Shown: positions 39,415 to 49,727, numbered from the stretch's first letter. The stretch is DNA of 64,000 bases from Sulfurovum sp. (GCA_020525365.1 JAIZOF010000001.1:216381-280380); one strand, 5' to 3'. Made by a program: numbers and translations. The notes: a model not told the origin generated them from the letters alone.

Positions 39415-40626
39415 CTAAAGTGCTTCGAAAGGAACTATTTTCTCCTCTTTACTCTCCATATCTTTAACCCATACTGTGCCATTTCTTAACTCATCTTCAC
39501 CTATGAGAACAGTAAAGCGTGCATTGGACTTATCGGCTCCTTTCATATGGCTCTTAAAGCCTTTAGAGGTATACTCAACTGTTACTTTATTCTGAACCCT
39601 TTTGATATGAGCAAGCATAATAATCTTTTCAATCGCTTCGGGAACCATTGTGCCCATATAGTAGCCCTCTTTTGGAGGCTGTGGTATCTTGACTAAATCT
39701 ATAATACGTTCAATACCAATAGCAAATCCTACCGCAGGAGTTGGTTTGCCATCAAGGAATTCCACCAGTTTGTCGTAGCGACCTCCTCCAGCAATGGCAG
39801 ACTGTGCACCAATTTCATTACTGACAAACTCAAAAGCAGTCTTGTTGTAGTAGTCTAGACCACGTACAAGATTAGTATCTACTGTATAAGTGATGCCCGC
39901 TTCATTGAGTAGCTTTGCCAGTTTTTTAAAATCTGTATCACAATTCTTGCAGAGACTATCAATAAGTTTAGGTGATACACTTAGGAGTGATTGGCATTTC
40001 TCATTTTTACAGTCAAGTACACGGATGGGGTTGGTTCCAATACGACGATTACAGTCTTCACACAGATCAGATTTGATGCCCGTGAGGAAACCGACAAGGT
40101 TCTCACGGTAGGGCGGCATACACTCAGGACATCCCAGTGAGTTGATTAGCAGGTTAAATTCGATGCCAAGCTCTTTGAATATCTGACTGATCATCATAAT
40201 AAGTGTAAAATCCTCATAGACTGAAGCCTCCCCAAAACTCTCACATCCAAACTGATGGAATTCTCGAAGTCTTCCTTTCTGTGGACGCTCGTATCGGAAC
40301 ATTGGACCGTAGTAATAGAATTTTTGTTTCATTGGCTGACGATCAAGTTTAGTGGAGACAAAAGTACGTACTACACCAGCTGTTCCTTCGGGTCGCATAC
40401 AGACATCATTGTTTCCTTTATCCTCAAACTGATACATCTCTTTGGTGACAATATCAGAGCTATCCCCTACTGAACGTTTAAAAAGAGCAGTCTCTTCAAG
40501 GATGGGGGTTTCAATGTAGTTGTATCCATACCGTTTGGCAATTTTGATAGCTGTAGTAATAATATATACGAAGCGCTGAGCATCATCAAACATTAGGTCT
40601 TTCATGCCGCGTAGTGGTTTGATCAT
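39415..40626 (-). CDS. hisS: Histidyl-tRNA synthetase
   Basis: Class II synthetase. 403 residues, normal. Motif 2 around YYGPMFRYERPQKGRLREFHQ, the histidine-A loop GLDYYNKTAFEF, and motif 3 PAVGFAIGIERI are all present, with the C-terminal anticodon-binding domain after residue 310. It is upstream of nothing closely coupled; tmk lies 79 bases before it on the same strand. Confidence 0.96.
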   Translation of the reverse strand: MIKPLRGMKDLMFDDAQRFVYIITTAIKIAKRYGYNYIETPILEETALFKRSVGDSSDIVTKEMYQFEDKGNNDVCMRPEGTAGVVRTFVSTKLDRQPMKQKFYYYGPMFRYERPQKGRLREFHQFGCESFGEASVYEDFTLIMMISQIFKELGIEFNLLINSLGCPECMPPYRENLVGFLTGIKSDLCEDCNRRIGTNPIRVLDCKNEKCQSLLSVSPKLIDSLCKNCDTDFKKLAKLLNEAGITYTVDTNLVRGLDYYNKTAFEFVSNEIGAQSAIAGGGRYDKLVEFLDGKPTPAVGFAIGIERIIDLVKIPQPPKEGYYMGTMVPEAIEKIIMLAHIKRVQNKVTVEYTSKGFKSHMKGADKSNARFTVLIGEDELRNGTVWVKDMESKEEKIVPFEAL

Positions 40627-40705
40627 ACTGATCCTTTGTATAGAAAGTATTCCTCTTCATGCTAAATATGACTGGAGGATTTTGCTTTGGTATAAAAGTA
40701 TAAAA

Positions 40706-41281
40706 TTATATCTTCAAATAGGTTAGTATGGCTTGATGTATCGTCTCAATACTCTCTGTTGCATCGATAAAGAGATGAGGAATACCTAGTTTGATAACAC
40801 TCTCTTTCATATAATCTTGAACACGTAGTAGATATTTGAGTCCACGTAATTCGATACCGTCAAGCTCCTTTTGAGAGGTGCGTGCTTTCAGGGTCTCCAT
40901 ATCTATTAAAAAGAGGATAATGCAGTCAGGAAAGTCTCCTTTGAGTGCAAAACGATTGAGTGCTATGAGTTCATCAAGATCAAAATTACCATTTGCTAAA
41001 GCATATCCAATACCAGAGATGAACCCTCTGTCTGAAATAATGAGCTTCTGTTTGTTGGGCTCGATAATCTTCTTATGGTGCTCAGCACGATCTGCAAGGA
41101 AGAGTAATATTTCGGCATGCTTGGAACAGATAGAGTCACTAAGTAACATCTCTCTTGCTTTTTTCCCAAAATTGGTTGCTCCAGGTTCAAAAGTAGTAAC
41201 AATCTCTGGGTGCACTTGTTTGAGAAGTTCAATCTGTGTACTTTTCCCACAGGTGTCAATACCTTCGAAGAGAATATACAT
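40706..41281 (-). CDS. tmk: Thymidylate kinase
   Basis: Phosphorylates dTMP to dTDP. 191 residues, a little short but normal for Campylobacterota. P-loop FEGIDTCGKST (residues 5-15) and the DRGFISGIGYA segment are present. It overlaps the coaD stop by one base (TAATG), the conserved coaD-tmk pairing of this phylum. Confidence 0.95.
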   Translation of the reverse strand: MYILFEGIDTCGKSTQIELLKQVHPEIVTTFEPGATNFGKKAREMLLSDSICSKHAEILLFLADRAEHHKKIIEPNKQKLIISDRGFISGIGYALANGNFDLDELIALNRFALKGDFPDCIILFLIDMETLKARTSQKELDGIELRGLKYLLRVQDYMKESVIKLGIPHLFIDATESIETIHQAILTYLKI

Positions 41282-41757
41282 TACTTTCTAATGTTCCCGA
41301 TGATGCGATGTGCCTCAGGATGTAGTAAGTGATCAACTTTACCACCATAGGCAAGAATGGTACGTACTACAGAAGAGCTAACAAAAGCATGTTGAAGGTT
41401 TGGCATAAGGTAGATAGTCTCAAGATCGGGCTTAAGTGAAGCATTGGCATAGCCCATCTGTAGCTCATACTCAAAATCACTGATTGCACGTAGTCCTCTG
41501 ACAATAATGTTGGCACCAAGGTCTTCAGCAAGATTAACCAATAATTTGTCAAAGCCAACTACTTCTATTTTAGAAAACTCTTTTGTGGTCACTTGTACCA
41601 TTTGAATACGTTGTTCTAGTGTAAACATTGGTTCTTTTGCTTTTGACGCTGCAACAGCAACAATGATGCGATCAAACATCTTGCATGCACGGGTAATGAT
41701 ATCAAGATGTCCATTGGTAATGGGATCAAAAGTACCAGGATATATAGCTGTCCTCAC
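41281..41757 (-). CDS. coaD: Phosphopantetheine adenylyltransferase
   Basis: Penultimate step of coenzyme A synthesis. 158 residues. YPGTFDPITNGHLDII is the nucleotidyltransferase T/HXGH motif (residues 6-21), and VRGLRAISDFEYELQM and AFVSSSVVR complete the active site. The start is GTG, overlapping the stop of a small upstream ORF (GTGA). Confidence 0.96.
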   Translation of the reverse strand: MRTAIYPGTFDPITNGHLDIITRACKMFDRIIVAVAASKAKEPMFTLEQRIQMVQVTTKEFSKIEVVGFDKLLVNLAEDLGANIIVRGLRAISDFEYELQMGYANASLKPDLETIYLMPNLQHAFVSSSVVRTILAYGGKVDHLLHPEAHRIIGNIRK

Positions 41758-41912
41758 CGAATAGCTCCAATAAAAGTAATCAAAAATAGTGAAGCATGCG
41801 TGGTAAGAAGTATAGGTTTACATTGTTGCATAATACCTGTATTGGTTGTATAAAATAACATTGGCTTTGATGGAACCTTTGTTTTAGTAAAAGTTTTTAT
41901 TAAGAAAAGCAT
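41754..41912 (-). CDS. Possible small ORF of 52 residues coupled to coaD
   Basis: An open frame in the gap between ubiX and coaD whose TGA overlaps the coaD GTG by four bases. The last 25 residues are hydrophobic (ILLTTHASLFLITFIGAIR), like a membrane segment. No convincing ribosome binding site precedes its ATG. In related bacteria flgA may occupy this neighbourhood, but no resemblance to FlgA is seen. It may be chance. Confidence 0.25.
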   Translation of the reverse strand: MLFLIKTFTKTKVPSKPMLFYTTNTGIMQQCKPILLTTHASLFLITFIGAIR

Positions 41913-41945
41913 ACCACAACTATTTGCTTTTTGCTCTTAATGCCT

Positions 41946-42467
41946 TCACTTCCAGCGCGTAAATAATGCGTTAGATATTCCTAATGCATCATACCATTTT
42001 CCAATGATGAATTGTTCCATCTCTTTAAGATTTTGATGTTCAGCATAATAGCCCATAACAGGTGGTGCAATGATGGCACCGAGTGAGGCAAGTTTGTGCA
42101 TATTCTCAAGAGCAATGGCAGAAAAAGGAAGCTCTCTAGGTGCAAGTAGAAGTTTTTTTTGCTCTTTGAGTGCAACTGCAGCAACACGAGTAGGGAGATT
42201 GTCGCTGATACCGCAAGCAATTTTAGCAAGAGTATTCATAGAGCAGGGGATGATAGCTGTACTATCTACACGAAAAGAACCACTTGAAATAGAGGCTGCA
42301 ATATTGCAGCTGCTGTGCAGGGTCACATGTGTATGTTCAAATGATTCAACAGTCAGCGCATTATCTGAGACAATGACGTGCACTTCAATCTCTTTAGGTA
42401 AGTAGTCGATAAATTTCTTTCCCAACTGTACCCCACTGGCACCAGTAATGGCTACAACCAATTTCAT
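41946..42467 (-). CDS. ubiX: Flavin prenyltransferase UbiX
   Basis: Makes the prenylated FMN cofactor used by UbiD-type decarboxylases; in futalosine-pathway bacteria such a decarboxylase (MqnP/MqnL branch partners) acts in menaquinone synthesis. 173 residues. GASGVQLGKKF near the N-terminus, PCSMNTLAKIACGISDNL and LAPRELPFSAIALENM are diagnostic. Upstream of coaD as in other Campylobacterota. Confidence 0.94.
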   Translation of the reverse strand: MKLVVAITGASGVQLGKKFIDYLPKEIEVHVIVSDNALTVESFEHTHVTLHSSCNIAASISSGSFRVDSTAIIPCSMNTLAKIACGISDNLPTRVAAVALKEQKKLLLAPRELPFSAIALENMHKLASLGAIIAPPVMGYYAEHQNLKEMEQFIIGKWYDALGISNALFTRWK

Positions 42468-42526
42468 CTATTCACTCTTTTGATTTAAGTAGGCAATGCT
42501 TTAAGCCTTATTCTTTCAGATTTCAA

Positions 42527-43009
42527 TTATAGCATACCCATGGCTAATTTTGCTTCATCGCTCATTTTGTTTTGATCCCAAGGTGGGTCAAATACTAGTT
42601 CTACATCAATACATGCAAGGTCACCTCCTAAGCGAGAGGGAATGGAGCGTACCAAGTCAACAATCACTTCTGACATAGAGCAGGTTGCAGAGGTAAGGGT
42701 CATTATAATTTTGCATTCACTCTGTCTGCTGGTGGGGTTCTTCCAGCAGTCTACATGATAAATGAGTCCAAGGTTATAAATATCTACAGGTAGTTCGGGA
42801 TCATAGATAGTTTTGAGTTGATTAATAATGCTTTCTCTCATCTCTTCGTCTATTTCGGCATCTTTGGGCTTATGACATTTGTTTTCTATCACATCAAAAC
42901 GATTGTCTGCACCACTATTTGTATTATTGCCAAATTTTGCTTCCCAGGCTGCCATCTCTTCAGCAGTAGATGGAATATCGTTATACTGAATATTGTTTGG
43001 GTCTTTCAT
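42527..43009 (-). CDS. DUF59/MIP18-family Fe-S assembly protein (SufT-like)
   Basis: 160 residues. The C-terminal about 100 residues are the DUF59 domain: ESIINQLKTIYDPELPVDIYNLGLIY, then TLTSATCSMSEVI with the conserved Cys, and VELVFDPPWDQNKMS. The N-terminal part (TAEEMAAWEAKFGN...) is an extra segment. SufT-like proteins help mature Fe-S proteins. The frame is open to 43045, but ATG at 43009 has AAGGA in front. Last gene of the suf operon, 14 bases after sufE. Confidence 0.88.
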   Translation of the reverse strand: MKDPNNIQYNDIPSTAEEMAAWEAKFGNNTNSGADNRFDVIENKCHKPKDAEIDEEMRESIINQLKTIYDPELPVDIYNLGLIYHVDCWKNPTSRQSECKIIMTLTSATCSMSEVIVDLVRSIPSRLGGDLACIDVELVFDPPWDQNKMSDEAKLAMGML

Positions 43010-43023
43010 AAAAATCCTTAGCG

Positions 43024-43446
43024 TTATGATGTTGCATCTTTGCATCTCTGTGCATATGTATACACCTTTTTAATGAATGCCTCAAGGCTTTGTTGGCGTA
43101 CCGGAGAGAGCAGTTCAACAATACCAAGCTCTTCAAGGCGTTTTGGGTTGAAAGTGAGTATTTCGTCAACTTTTTTGTTGCCAAAGATATCTAGTAAAAG
43201 GGTAAGCATTCCCTTTGCCATTTCGGATGTACCTTCACCACGCAATATAAGTTTACCATCCTTGCATTTGCCAACAAGCCATGCGGGTGATGCGCATCCT
43301 ACGATGAAGGTGTCATCATTTTTTTCCTCTTTGGTGAGAGTAGTGTGTTTTTTTCCAAGGTCGAAGATATATTCCATCTTCTCGTTAGGGGTCACAAAAA
43401 GGTCAAAATCCTCTTTGTATTTTTGGAGTGTTTCTTCAATGGTCAT
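43024..43446 (-). CDS. sufE: Cysteine desulfuration protein SufE
   Basis: Accepts sulfur from a cysteine desulfurase and passes it to SufBCD. 140 residues with the active Cys51 in FIVGCASPAW, the family motif. Overlaps the sufD stop by four bases (ATGA). No desulfurase gene (sufS/iscS) lies in this cluster, so it must be elsewhere. Confidence 0.93.
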   Translation of the reverse strand: MTIEETLQKYKEDFDLFVTPNEKMEYIFDLGKKHTTLTKEEKNDDTFIVGCASPAWLVGKCKDGKLILRGEGTSEMAKGMLTLLLDIFGNKKVDEILTFNPKRLEELGIVELLSPVRQQSLEAFIKKVYTYAQRCKDATS

Positions 43447-44633
43447 ATAAAATCCTTTTCGCCTGCATAGAAGGCTTCTTCAAATGTTGCCTTAATCACC
43501 TCTTGATGGCGACTATCCTTAATCTGCTCTATAAGTGTATTGGCAAAGGCGATGACAAGTATTTTTTTTGCTTCAATCTCGTCGATACCACGTGAACGTA
43601 GATAAAAGAGTTGTTTCTCATCAAGTTGTCCTGTAGTTGATCCATGACTCGCTTCTAGCTCATCAATATAGATTTCAAGTTGTGGTTTACTTGCCATGTA
43701 AGCTTTTTCATGCAGGAGTATTGCCTTGGAGTTTTGATAGGCTTTTGTCCATTTGGCGGAGTGCTCTACCCTAATGAGTGCATCAAAGATACCGCAAGAT
43801 GCACTGTCAATAATACTTTTTGCCTCTTGATGAGAAGTAGCATATTTGCCTTGATGGATAATTTTGCTAATTGTACCACGCTGTGCCCCGTCATTGATGT
43901 AGAGAAGGTGTCCCATATTCAGGTGTGCGTAATAGTCAAGATCTACTTTAATCAATTGTAATCCCATACCACTGCCCATATCAAAACTTTTGACAACAGC
44001 ATTGGCATGCCGGTTAAGCTGTAGATGGTGTGAGGCAATCATGGCATAATCCTCACCGTGTATCTTTTGATTCTTGAGAATACGTAGGGTACTATCAGGT
44101 GCAATAAAGGTGTCGTAACCATAGAGCACCAGTGTATCTTTGATATTTTTATTGTAAAAACTCTCAAAAAGTGTTGCATGACGATTGGCTTGGTTGATTA
44201 GCACAATACGATAAGCGATAAGTGTGCCACTTTGACTGTAATGATGCTCCACCTCTACATCAGTATCACCATCAAGGTCTATTTTAATTACATGTGGACT
44301 AAGCAGGTGCCCTAAATAGTACATAGGGTCAAAGTGTTCCATGTCTATTGTCTGGCATTGTTCGTAATAGATACGCATCCCGTGAGGTGCATGGGTAACG
44401 ATACCATCAACAATGATAATTTTTTTGGCCTCTTTGATGGGTTTAGGGATGTAGGAGATGGTGCAGTACTCTTTTTCAAATAGTTTCTTTAGCTGAAAAT
44501 AGCGGTATTCCTCATTCTTTTTGTTTGGTAATCCTAATATAGCAAAGCGTTCAAGTGCTACAGACTTTCTATCCACGCTGAGTAGCTGAGCTATTTCAGA
44601 AGGAGACTTTTTTTTGAGTTCGCTCAGCTTCAT
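43443..44633 (-). CDS. sufD: Fe-S cluster assembly protein SufD
   Basis: Scaffold partner of SufB in the SufBC2D complex. 396 residues. The beta-helix core leads to the family C-terminal signature EASHGSTTGQLDEKQLFYLRSRGI (shared with SufB), residues about 325-350, with the conserved His. One-base overlap with sufC and four-base overlap with sufE. Confidence 0.94.
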   Translation of the reverse strand: MKLSELKKKSPSEIAQLLSVDRKSVALERFAILGLPNKKNEEYRYFQLKKLFEKEYCTISYIPKPIKEAKKIIIVDGIVTHAPHGMRIYYEQCQTIDMEHFDPMYYLGHLLSPHVIKIDLDGDTDVEVEHHYSQSGTLIAYRIVLINQANRHATLFESFYNKNIKDTLVLYGYDTFIAPDSTLRILKNQKIHGEDYAMIASHHLQLNRHANAVVKSFDMGSGMGLQLIKVDLDYYAHLNMGHLLYINDGAQRGTISKIIHQGKYATSHQEAKSIIDSASCGIFDALIRVEHSAKWTKAYQNSKAILLHEKAYMASKPQLEIYIDELEASHGSTTGQLDEKQLFYLRSRGIDEIEAKKILVIAFANTLIEQIKDSRHQEVIKATFEEAFYAGEKDFI

Positions 44634-45388
44634 TATGCTTCCTCAACAATGCTTTCATAGCCATGTTCCTCGAGTTGTGAAACCAGCTCAAATCCGGCAG
44701 TCTTAATGATGCGCCCATCTTTAAGTACATGAATATAGTCTGGTTTGATGTAGTCAAGAATACGGCTATAATGAGTGATGACCAGAAAGCTTCGCTTATT
44801 ATCTTTCATTAGGTTGATTCCTTCTGAAACTGCTCTGAGTGCATCAATATCAAGCCCAGAATCAATCTCATCAAGGATAATCACATCAGGGTTGAGCATC
44901 AGCATCTGTAATATTTCATTACGCTTTTTCTCTCCTCCGGAAAAACCTTCATTGAGGCTACGGCTAATCATGTCTGCTTTCATGCCAAGCATTTCAAGAT
45001 ACTTTTTCATTTCACGCAGGAACTCTGCAGCATTGAGTTCCTCTTTGCCCTGATATTTGCGTTTGGCATTTAATGCAGTTCTAAGAAAGTAGGCATTGTT
45101 GACGCCTGAGATCTCTACGGGGTGCTGAAAACTAAGGAAGATGCCCTCAAGTGCTCTCTCTTCTGGTGCCATCTCAAGAATGCTCTTGTTTCTATAGAGG
45201 ATATCTCCTTTGGTTACCTCTATATCGTAGTGTCCCACAATAGTCTTACTTAGTGTTGACTTGCCTGCACCATTTGGTCCCATAATAGCATGCACTTTTC
45301 CTGGTTCCAACTCAAGTGTGAGCCCTTTGAGTATCTCTTTTTCTCCAATTTTGGTATGAATATTCTTGATTTCTAATATTTTACTCAT
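44633..45388 (-). CDS. sufC: Fe-S cluster assembly ATPase SufC
   Basis: ABC-type ATPase driving SufBC2D. 251 residues: Walker [10 protein letters not shown], signature [13 protein letters not shown], Walker [15 protein letters not shown] (the IDSGLD form typical of SufC) and the switch His in ITHYSR. The frame is open to 45475, but I start at 45388 (MSKILEIKN), which overlaps the sufB stop (ATGA). Confidence 0.96.
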   Translation of the reverse strand: MSKILEIKNIHTKIGEKEILKGLTLELEPGKVHAIMGPNGAGKSTLSKTIVGHYDIEVTKGDILYRNKSILEMAPEERALEGIFLSFQHPVEISGVNNAYFLRTALNAKRKYQGKEELNAAEFLREMKKYLEMLGMKADMISRSLNEGFSGGEKKRNEILQMLMLNPDVIILDEIDSGLDIDALRAVSEGINLMKDNKRSFLVITHYSRILDYIKPDYIHVLKDGRIIKTAGFELVSQLEEHGYESIVEEA

Positions 45389-46827
45389 CCTACGCTTCCT
45401 TCCAATGTTAATTCTAGTAATGCTTTTGCTTCCACTGCGTACTCCATAGGGAGATGATTGAACACCTCTTTGCAAAATCCGTGCACAATCATACTGACCG
45501 CACTCTCTTCGTCTATACCTCTTTGTCTAAGGTAAAAGAGTTGCTCATCACTAATTTTACTGGTGGTTGCCTCGTGCTCTACCTGTCCTTGAGAATCTTT
45601 ACTTTCCAAATAAGGGAAAGTATGTGCACCACACTGGTTACCTATGAGTAGAGAATCACATTCACTGTAGTTTCTTGCCCCTGTAGCACTTGCACCTATC
45701 TTGACTAGCCCACGATAGGTATTCTGTCCTTTCATTGCCGAAATGCCTTTGGAGATAATGGTTGAACTTGTATTTTCTCCTAGATGAATCATTTTTGTTC
45801 CTGTATCTGCTTGCTGTGCTAGTGTAGTGACAGCAACAGAGTAGAATTCACCAATACTGTTATTGCCTTTGAGAATACAGCTTGGATATTTCCAAGTAAT
45901 TGCTGAACCGGTCTCTACTTGTGTCCAGCTGATTTTGGCATTGTCACCCGCACAGATACCACGCTTGGTAACAAAGTTGTAAATGCCTCCTTTGCCTTCC
46001 TTGTCGCCTGGGTACCAGTTTTGGATAGTGGAGTATTTAATTTCTGCATTCTTCATGGCAACCAGTTCGACGACAGCAGCGTGTAGTTGATTTTCATCAC
46101 GCATTGGCGCAGAGCATCCCTCATTATAGCTGACATAACTACCTTCATCTGCAATAATGAGTGTACGCTCAAACTGCCCTGTGTTAAGCGCATTTATACG
46201 GAAATAGGTACTTAGTTCCATTGGACAACGTACCCCCTTAGGAATATAGACAAAAGTTCCATCGGTAAAGACAGCCGAATTAAGTGTAGCAAAGAAGTTG
46301 TCTGTCATAGGAACAACGGAGAACATATACTTTTTAATTAACTCTGGATAGTTGTGTATTGCATCAGAGATAGAGCAAAAAATGACACCATGTTTTTCAA
46401 GTTCGTCTTGATAGGTAGTTTTGACTGATACCGAATCAACAACTGCATCAACAGCAACTTTTACACCAGCAAGCTGTTTTTGTTCCTCAAGTGGAATACC
46501 AAGCTTCTCATAGGCTTCAAGGATTTTTGGGTCAACTTCATCAAGACTCTTTGGTCCATCAGTCTTGGGTGCAGCATAGTAGGAGATAGATTGGTAATCT
46601 ACCGGTTCGTATGTTATATTTCCCCAAGTTGGCTCTTCCATTTTCCTCCACCTGTTAAGTGCCTTTAGGCGCATATCAAGCATCCACTCTGGTTCTTTTT
46701 TCTTTGTTGATATAAATTTGATTGTATCTTCATTGAGTCCAGGCGGTACCACATCGGTCTCAATATCTATTTCAAAACCGAGTCCATATTCGCCAGAAAC
46801 AGCTTTGTCAATCTCTTCTTGTGCCAT
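45385..46827 (-). CDS. sufB: Fe-S cluster assembly protein SufB
   Basis: Main scaffold on which SUF assembles Fe-S clusters. 480 residues, normal. [25 protein letters not shown], the [18 protein letters not shown] segment and the late [20 protein letters not shown] are diagnostic. First gene of sufB-C-D-E-DUF59; a TATAAA-type -10 lies about 45 bases upstream. No IscR/Rrf2 regulator gene is adjacent. Confidence 0.96.
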   Translation of the reverse strand: MAQEEIDKAVSGEYGLGFEIDIETDVVPPGLNEDTIKFISTKKKEPEWMLDMRLKALNRWRKMEEPTWGNITYEPVDYQSISYYAAPKTDGPKSLDEVDPKILEAYEKLGIPLEEQKQLAGVKVAVDAVVDSVSVKTTYQDELEKHGVIFCSISDAIHNYPELIKKYMFSVVPMTDNFFATLNSAVFTDGTFVYIPKGVRCPMELSTYFRINALNTGQFERTLIIADEGSYVSYNEGCSAPMRDENQLHAAVVELVAMKNAEIKYSTIQNWYPGDKEGKGGIYNFVTKRGICAGDNAKISWTQVETGSAITWKYPSCILKGNNSIGEFYSVAVTTLAQQADTGTKMIHLGENTSSTIISKGISAMKGQNTYRGLVKIGASATGARNYSECDSLLIGNQCGAHTFPYLESKDSQGQVEHEATTSKISDEQLFYLRQRGIDEESAVSMIVHGFCKEVFNHLPMEYAVEAKALLELTLEGSVG

Positions 46828-46932
46828 AGGTTTTCCTAATTCGGAGTTATTTTGTATTATTTATAACATAAAAAGACTCATGGGTCAAGTGATGCAGATC
46901 AAATGGTATACAATTTTGGGATATATTAGAGG

Positions 46933-47009
46933 TGGAGCGGGAGACGGGACTCGAACCCGCGACCCTCAGCTTGGAAGGCTGACGCTCTAGCCAACTGAGC
47001 TACTCCCGC
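46933..47009 (-). tRNA. tRNA-Gly (anticodon TCC)
   Basis: 77 bases on the minus strand. Acceptor GCGGGAG pairs with CTCCCGC, the anticodon loop is CTTCCAA, the T arm is CGGGTTCGAGTCCCG, and CCA is encoded. It follows tRNA-Leu by 20 bases, so the two are probably one transcript. Confidence 0.95.
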
Positions 47010-47029
47010 AAAAAGTTTTTGCTAAATGG

Positions 47030-47114
47030 TGGTACCTCGAGTCGGAGTCGAACCGACACGGCCGAAGCCACCAGATTTTGAGTCTAGCGTGTCTACCAAT
47101 TCCACCATCGAGGC
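47030..47114 (-). tRNA. tRNA-Leu (anticodon CAA)
   Basis: 85 bases with the long variable arm of class II tRNAs (GGTGGCTTCGGCCGTG region). Acceptor GCCTCGA pairs with TCGAGGT; the anticodon loop CTCAAAA gives CAA, reading UUG; CCA is encoded. The G-U pair at the acceptor end is unusual but tolerable. Confidence 0.93.
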
Positions 47115-47291
47115 ATACGTCTAAAGCGCAGGTTGCATTTTACTCTCAGAGAACTTAAAAACATATGATATATAGTAATCCTAATGCAGAAAACCAACAA
47201 TTTAATATATTTTCAAAGATGACTAATTTTTCTGTGTTATAATACATCTTCATTAATTAATATTAAAACGATTCCATTTTTAGGACAATGA

Positions 47292-49583
47292 GTGAAGACC
47301 ATACTAATTATGACAGCTATTCTTTTTATTTACGGTATATTTTCAACTTTTTTTAGAGATACAGCACTATCAGGAAATATTGGTAATATCGTAGGAAATA
47401 CAAATATTTACCTTTTTGGTTCTTTTGCCTATATGAATATTTTGATACTCTTTTATCCACTTTATAAACTCTACACCAATGTAGCCGTACGCAACAATAT
47501 TGATTTTTATTTAGGATGGGTTTTACTCTTTATTGGCGCCATACTCTTTGAGTCATTGATATTAGAGGCAAAAGATGCAGGAATCATTGGACCGCAGGTA
47601 GTGGAATTTCTTCGTCCCTATATTGGAGAAGCTGGACTTTGGTTACTTTGGCTGATGACCATAACACTAGCATTGACTTTCATTGTTGATGATGAATTTC
47701 AGTGGCAATCGCTTGTTTCTAAAAGAGAGAAAATAATAACCTTGTTCAAGAGTATGGGAACCATTTCTAAAAGTATTTTTTTAAAGTTTACTATAGGTAT
47801 CAAGAAAATAATGATGATTATTTTCACTAATCACTTTGCCTCACCCAAGCTTGAAGATGAGATAATGCCATTCATTGATATTGATATAGCAGAAGATACA
47901 GAGCTAAAAACCATAACCCCAAAATTAACAATGAAACAGGAAACAGTGGTTAAAAAAAAGCCTAAACCAAAGCCCAAAAAACAGACAGACAGCCCAGTGT
48001 TTGAAGAGGTGCTAGGGGTTGAGCCACCCATTAAGAAGTTATTTGATACACAGGAAGATAAAGAAATTTCTGATACAAAATCAACAGCATCTTCAAGTAG
48101 TGTAAAAATTGTCGAGGAGCTTGAAGAGAACTCTAAGTTGATGGAGACACTAGAAAGAGGTAAAGTTGAAAAGCCAAAAAATTTCAAACTTCCCAAACTT
48201 GATTTTTTACAAAAAGCCCCCAATCAACAGAAGAAGCATATTAATGAAGCTGAGATTGACCGTAAGTCTGGTAACCTAATTGAGAAACTTAAGCTCTTTA
48301 AGATTGATGGGGATGTGGTTCGCACCTATACAGGACCACTTGTAACAACTTTTGAGTTCAAGCCTGCACCACATGTAAAGGTCTCTAAGATACTTGGATT
48401 GCAAGATGATCTTGCTATGGCACTAAGTGCAGAGACTATCCGTATTCAAGCACCCATACCAGGACGTGATGTAGTAGGTATAGAGATTCCCAATGAGCAT
48501 TCAAATATTATCTATCTTCGTGAAATTCTTGAGGATGATCTCTTTCAAAACTCTAAATCTCCACTAACAATTGCATTGGGTAAGGATATTGTTGGAAAAC
48601 CATTTATTACCGATATTAAGAAATTACCACATTTGCTTATTGCTGGTACGACAGGTTCGGGTAAATCGGTGGGAATTAATGCAATGATACTTTCATTGCT
48701 TTACAAAAATGACCCTGAGCATCTCAAGCTAATGATGATTGACCCCAAGATGTTGGAGTTCTCTATTTATGATGAGATTCCACATTTGATTACGCCCGTA
48801 ATTACCGAGCCTAAAAAGGCAATTGCCGCACTAGCAAATATGGTAGGTGAGATGGAGCGTCGTTATCGCTTAATGGCAGAGAAGAGGACTAAAAATATCG
48901 ATAATTATAACGAGAAGATTAAAAGAGACAATTCGGGGGACGAACCGATGCCCTTTATTGTTATTGTTATTGATGAGTTGGCAGATTTAATGATGAATGG
49001 TGGAAAAGAAGTGGAGACTTCTATTGCTCGCTTAGCACAGAAGTCAAGAGCCTGTGGTATCCATTTGATTGTTGCAACCCAACGACCAAGTGTTGATGTT
49101 GTGACTGGGATTATCAAGGCAAATCTCCCGTCAAGATTAAGCTACAGGGTAGGACAGAAGATTGACTCAAAAGTTATTCTTGATTCAATGGGTGCAGAGA
49201 GTTTGCTTGGACGAGGTGATGGGCTCTTTACTCCCCCAGGTATGACCGGATTAGTACGCATTCATGCACCATGGGCAACAGAAGAGGAGATTGAGGAGAT
49301 TGTTGAGTTTATTAAGGTACAGCGTGCACCAGAGTATGATGAGAGTTATTTTGTTGAGAGTAGTGGCACATCACTAGAAAAAGGAGAGAAGGAAATTGAA
49401 CTTGATTCACTTTATGAGGAGGCAAAGGCAGTTGTTCTCTCTGATAAGAAGACCTCTATCTCTTACTTGCAACGTAAACTTCAGATAGGCTATAATCGTT
49501 CAGCAAATATCATAGATCAGCTTGAGGCAACAGGGGTGCTCTCCTCTCCTAACACTAAAGGAAATAGAGATATATTGATTTGA
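47292..49583 (+). CDS. ftsK: DNA translocase FtsK
   Basis: Septal motor that pumps chromosome ends apart and activates XerH/XerCD recombination. 763 residues, compact. Four N-terminal membrane segments (within 1-130), a charged low-complexity linker with KKKPKPKPKKQ (about 218-228), and the motor with Walker A AGTTGSGKSVG (near 455) and IVIDELADLMM. The C-terminal winged-helix gamma domain (ISYLQRKLQIGYNRSANII) reads KOPS-type DNA signals. The start is GTG; an ATG four bases earlier is out of frame. Confidence 0.95.
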   Translation: MKTILIMTAILFIYGIFSTFFRDTALSGNIGNIVGNTNIYLFGSFAYMNILILFYPLYKLYTNVAVRNNIDFYLGWVLLFIGAILFESLILEAKDAGIIGPQVVEFLRPYIGEAGLWLLWLMTITLALTFIVDDEFQWQSLVSKREKIITLFKSMGTISKSIFLKFTIGIKKIMMIIFTNHFASPKLEDEIMPFIDIDIAEDTELKTITPKLTMKQETVVKKKPKPKPKKQTDSPVFEEVLGVEPPIKKLFDTQEDKEISDTKSTASSSSVKIVEELEENSKLMETLERGKVEKPKNFKLPKLDFLQKAPNQQKKHINEAEIDRKSGNLIEKLKLFKIDGDVVRTYTGPLVTTFEFKPAPHVKVSKILGLQDDLAMALSAETIRIQAPIPGRDVVGIEIPNEHSNIIYLREILEDDLFQNSKSPLTIALGKDIVGKPFITDIKKLPHLLIAGTTGSGKSVGINAMILSLLYKNDPEHLKLMMIDPKMLEFSIYDEIPHLITPVITEPKKAIAALANMVGEMERRYRLMAEKRTKNIDNYNEKIKRDNSGDEPMPFIVIVIDELADLMMNGGKEVETSIARLAQKSRACGIHLIVATQRPSVDVVTGIIKANLPSRLSYRVGQKIDSKVILDSMGAESLLGRGDGLFTPPGMTGLVRIHAPWATEEEIEEIVEFIKVQRAPEYDESYFVESSGTSLEKGEKEIELDSLYEEAKAVVLSDKKTSISYLQRKLQIGYNRSANIIDQLEATGVLSSPNTKGNRDILI

Positions 49584-49727
49584 CTAAAGTAGCCCTAAAG
49601 CATGGTCTTTGTAACTATCTGATACACCCAATTAAACAACCTTTTCTATACTTATTATTCAAAATAAGATTTAATGCAAACTTGCTACCATTAAGCTACG
49701 AATTTACATACAATAGGAGACCACAAT

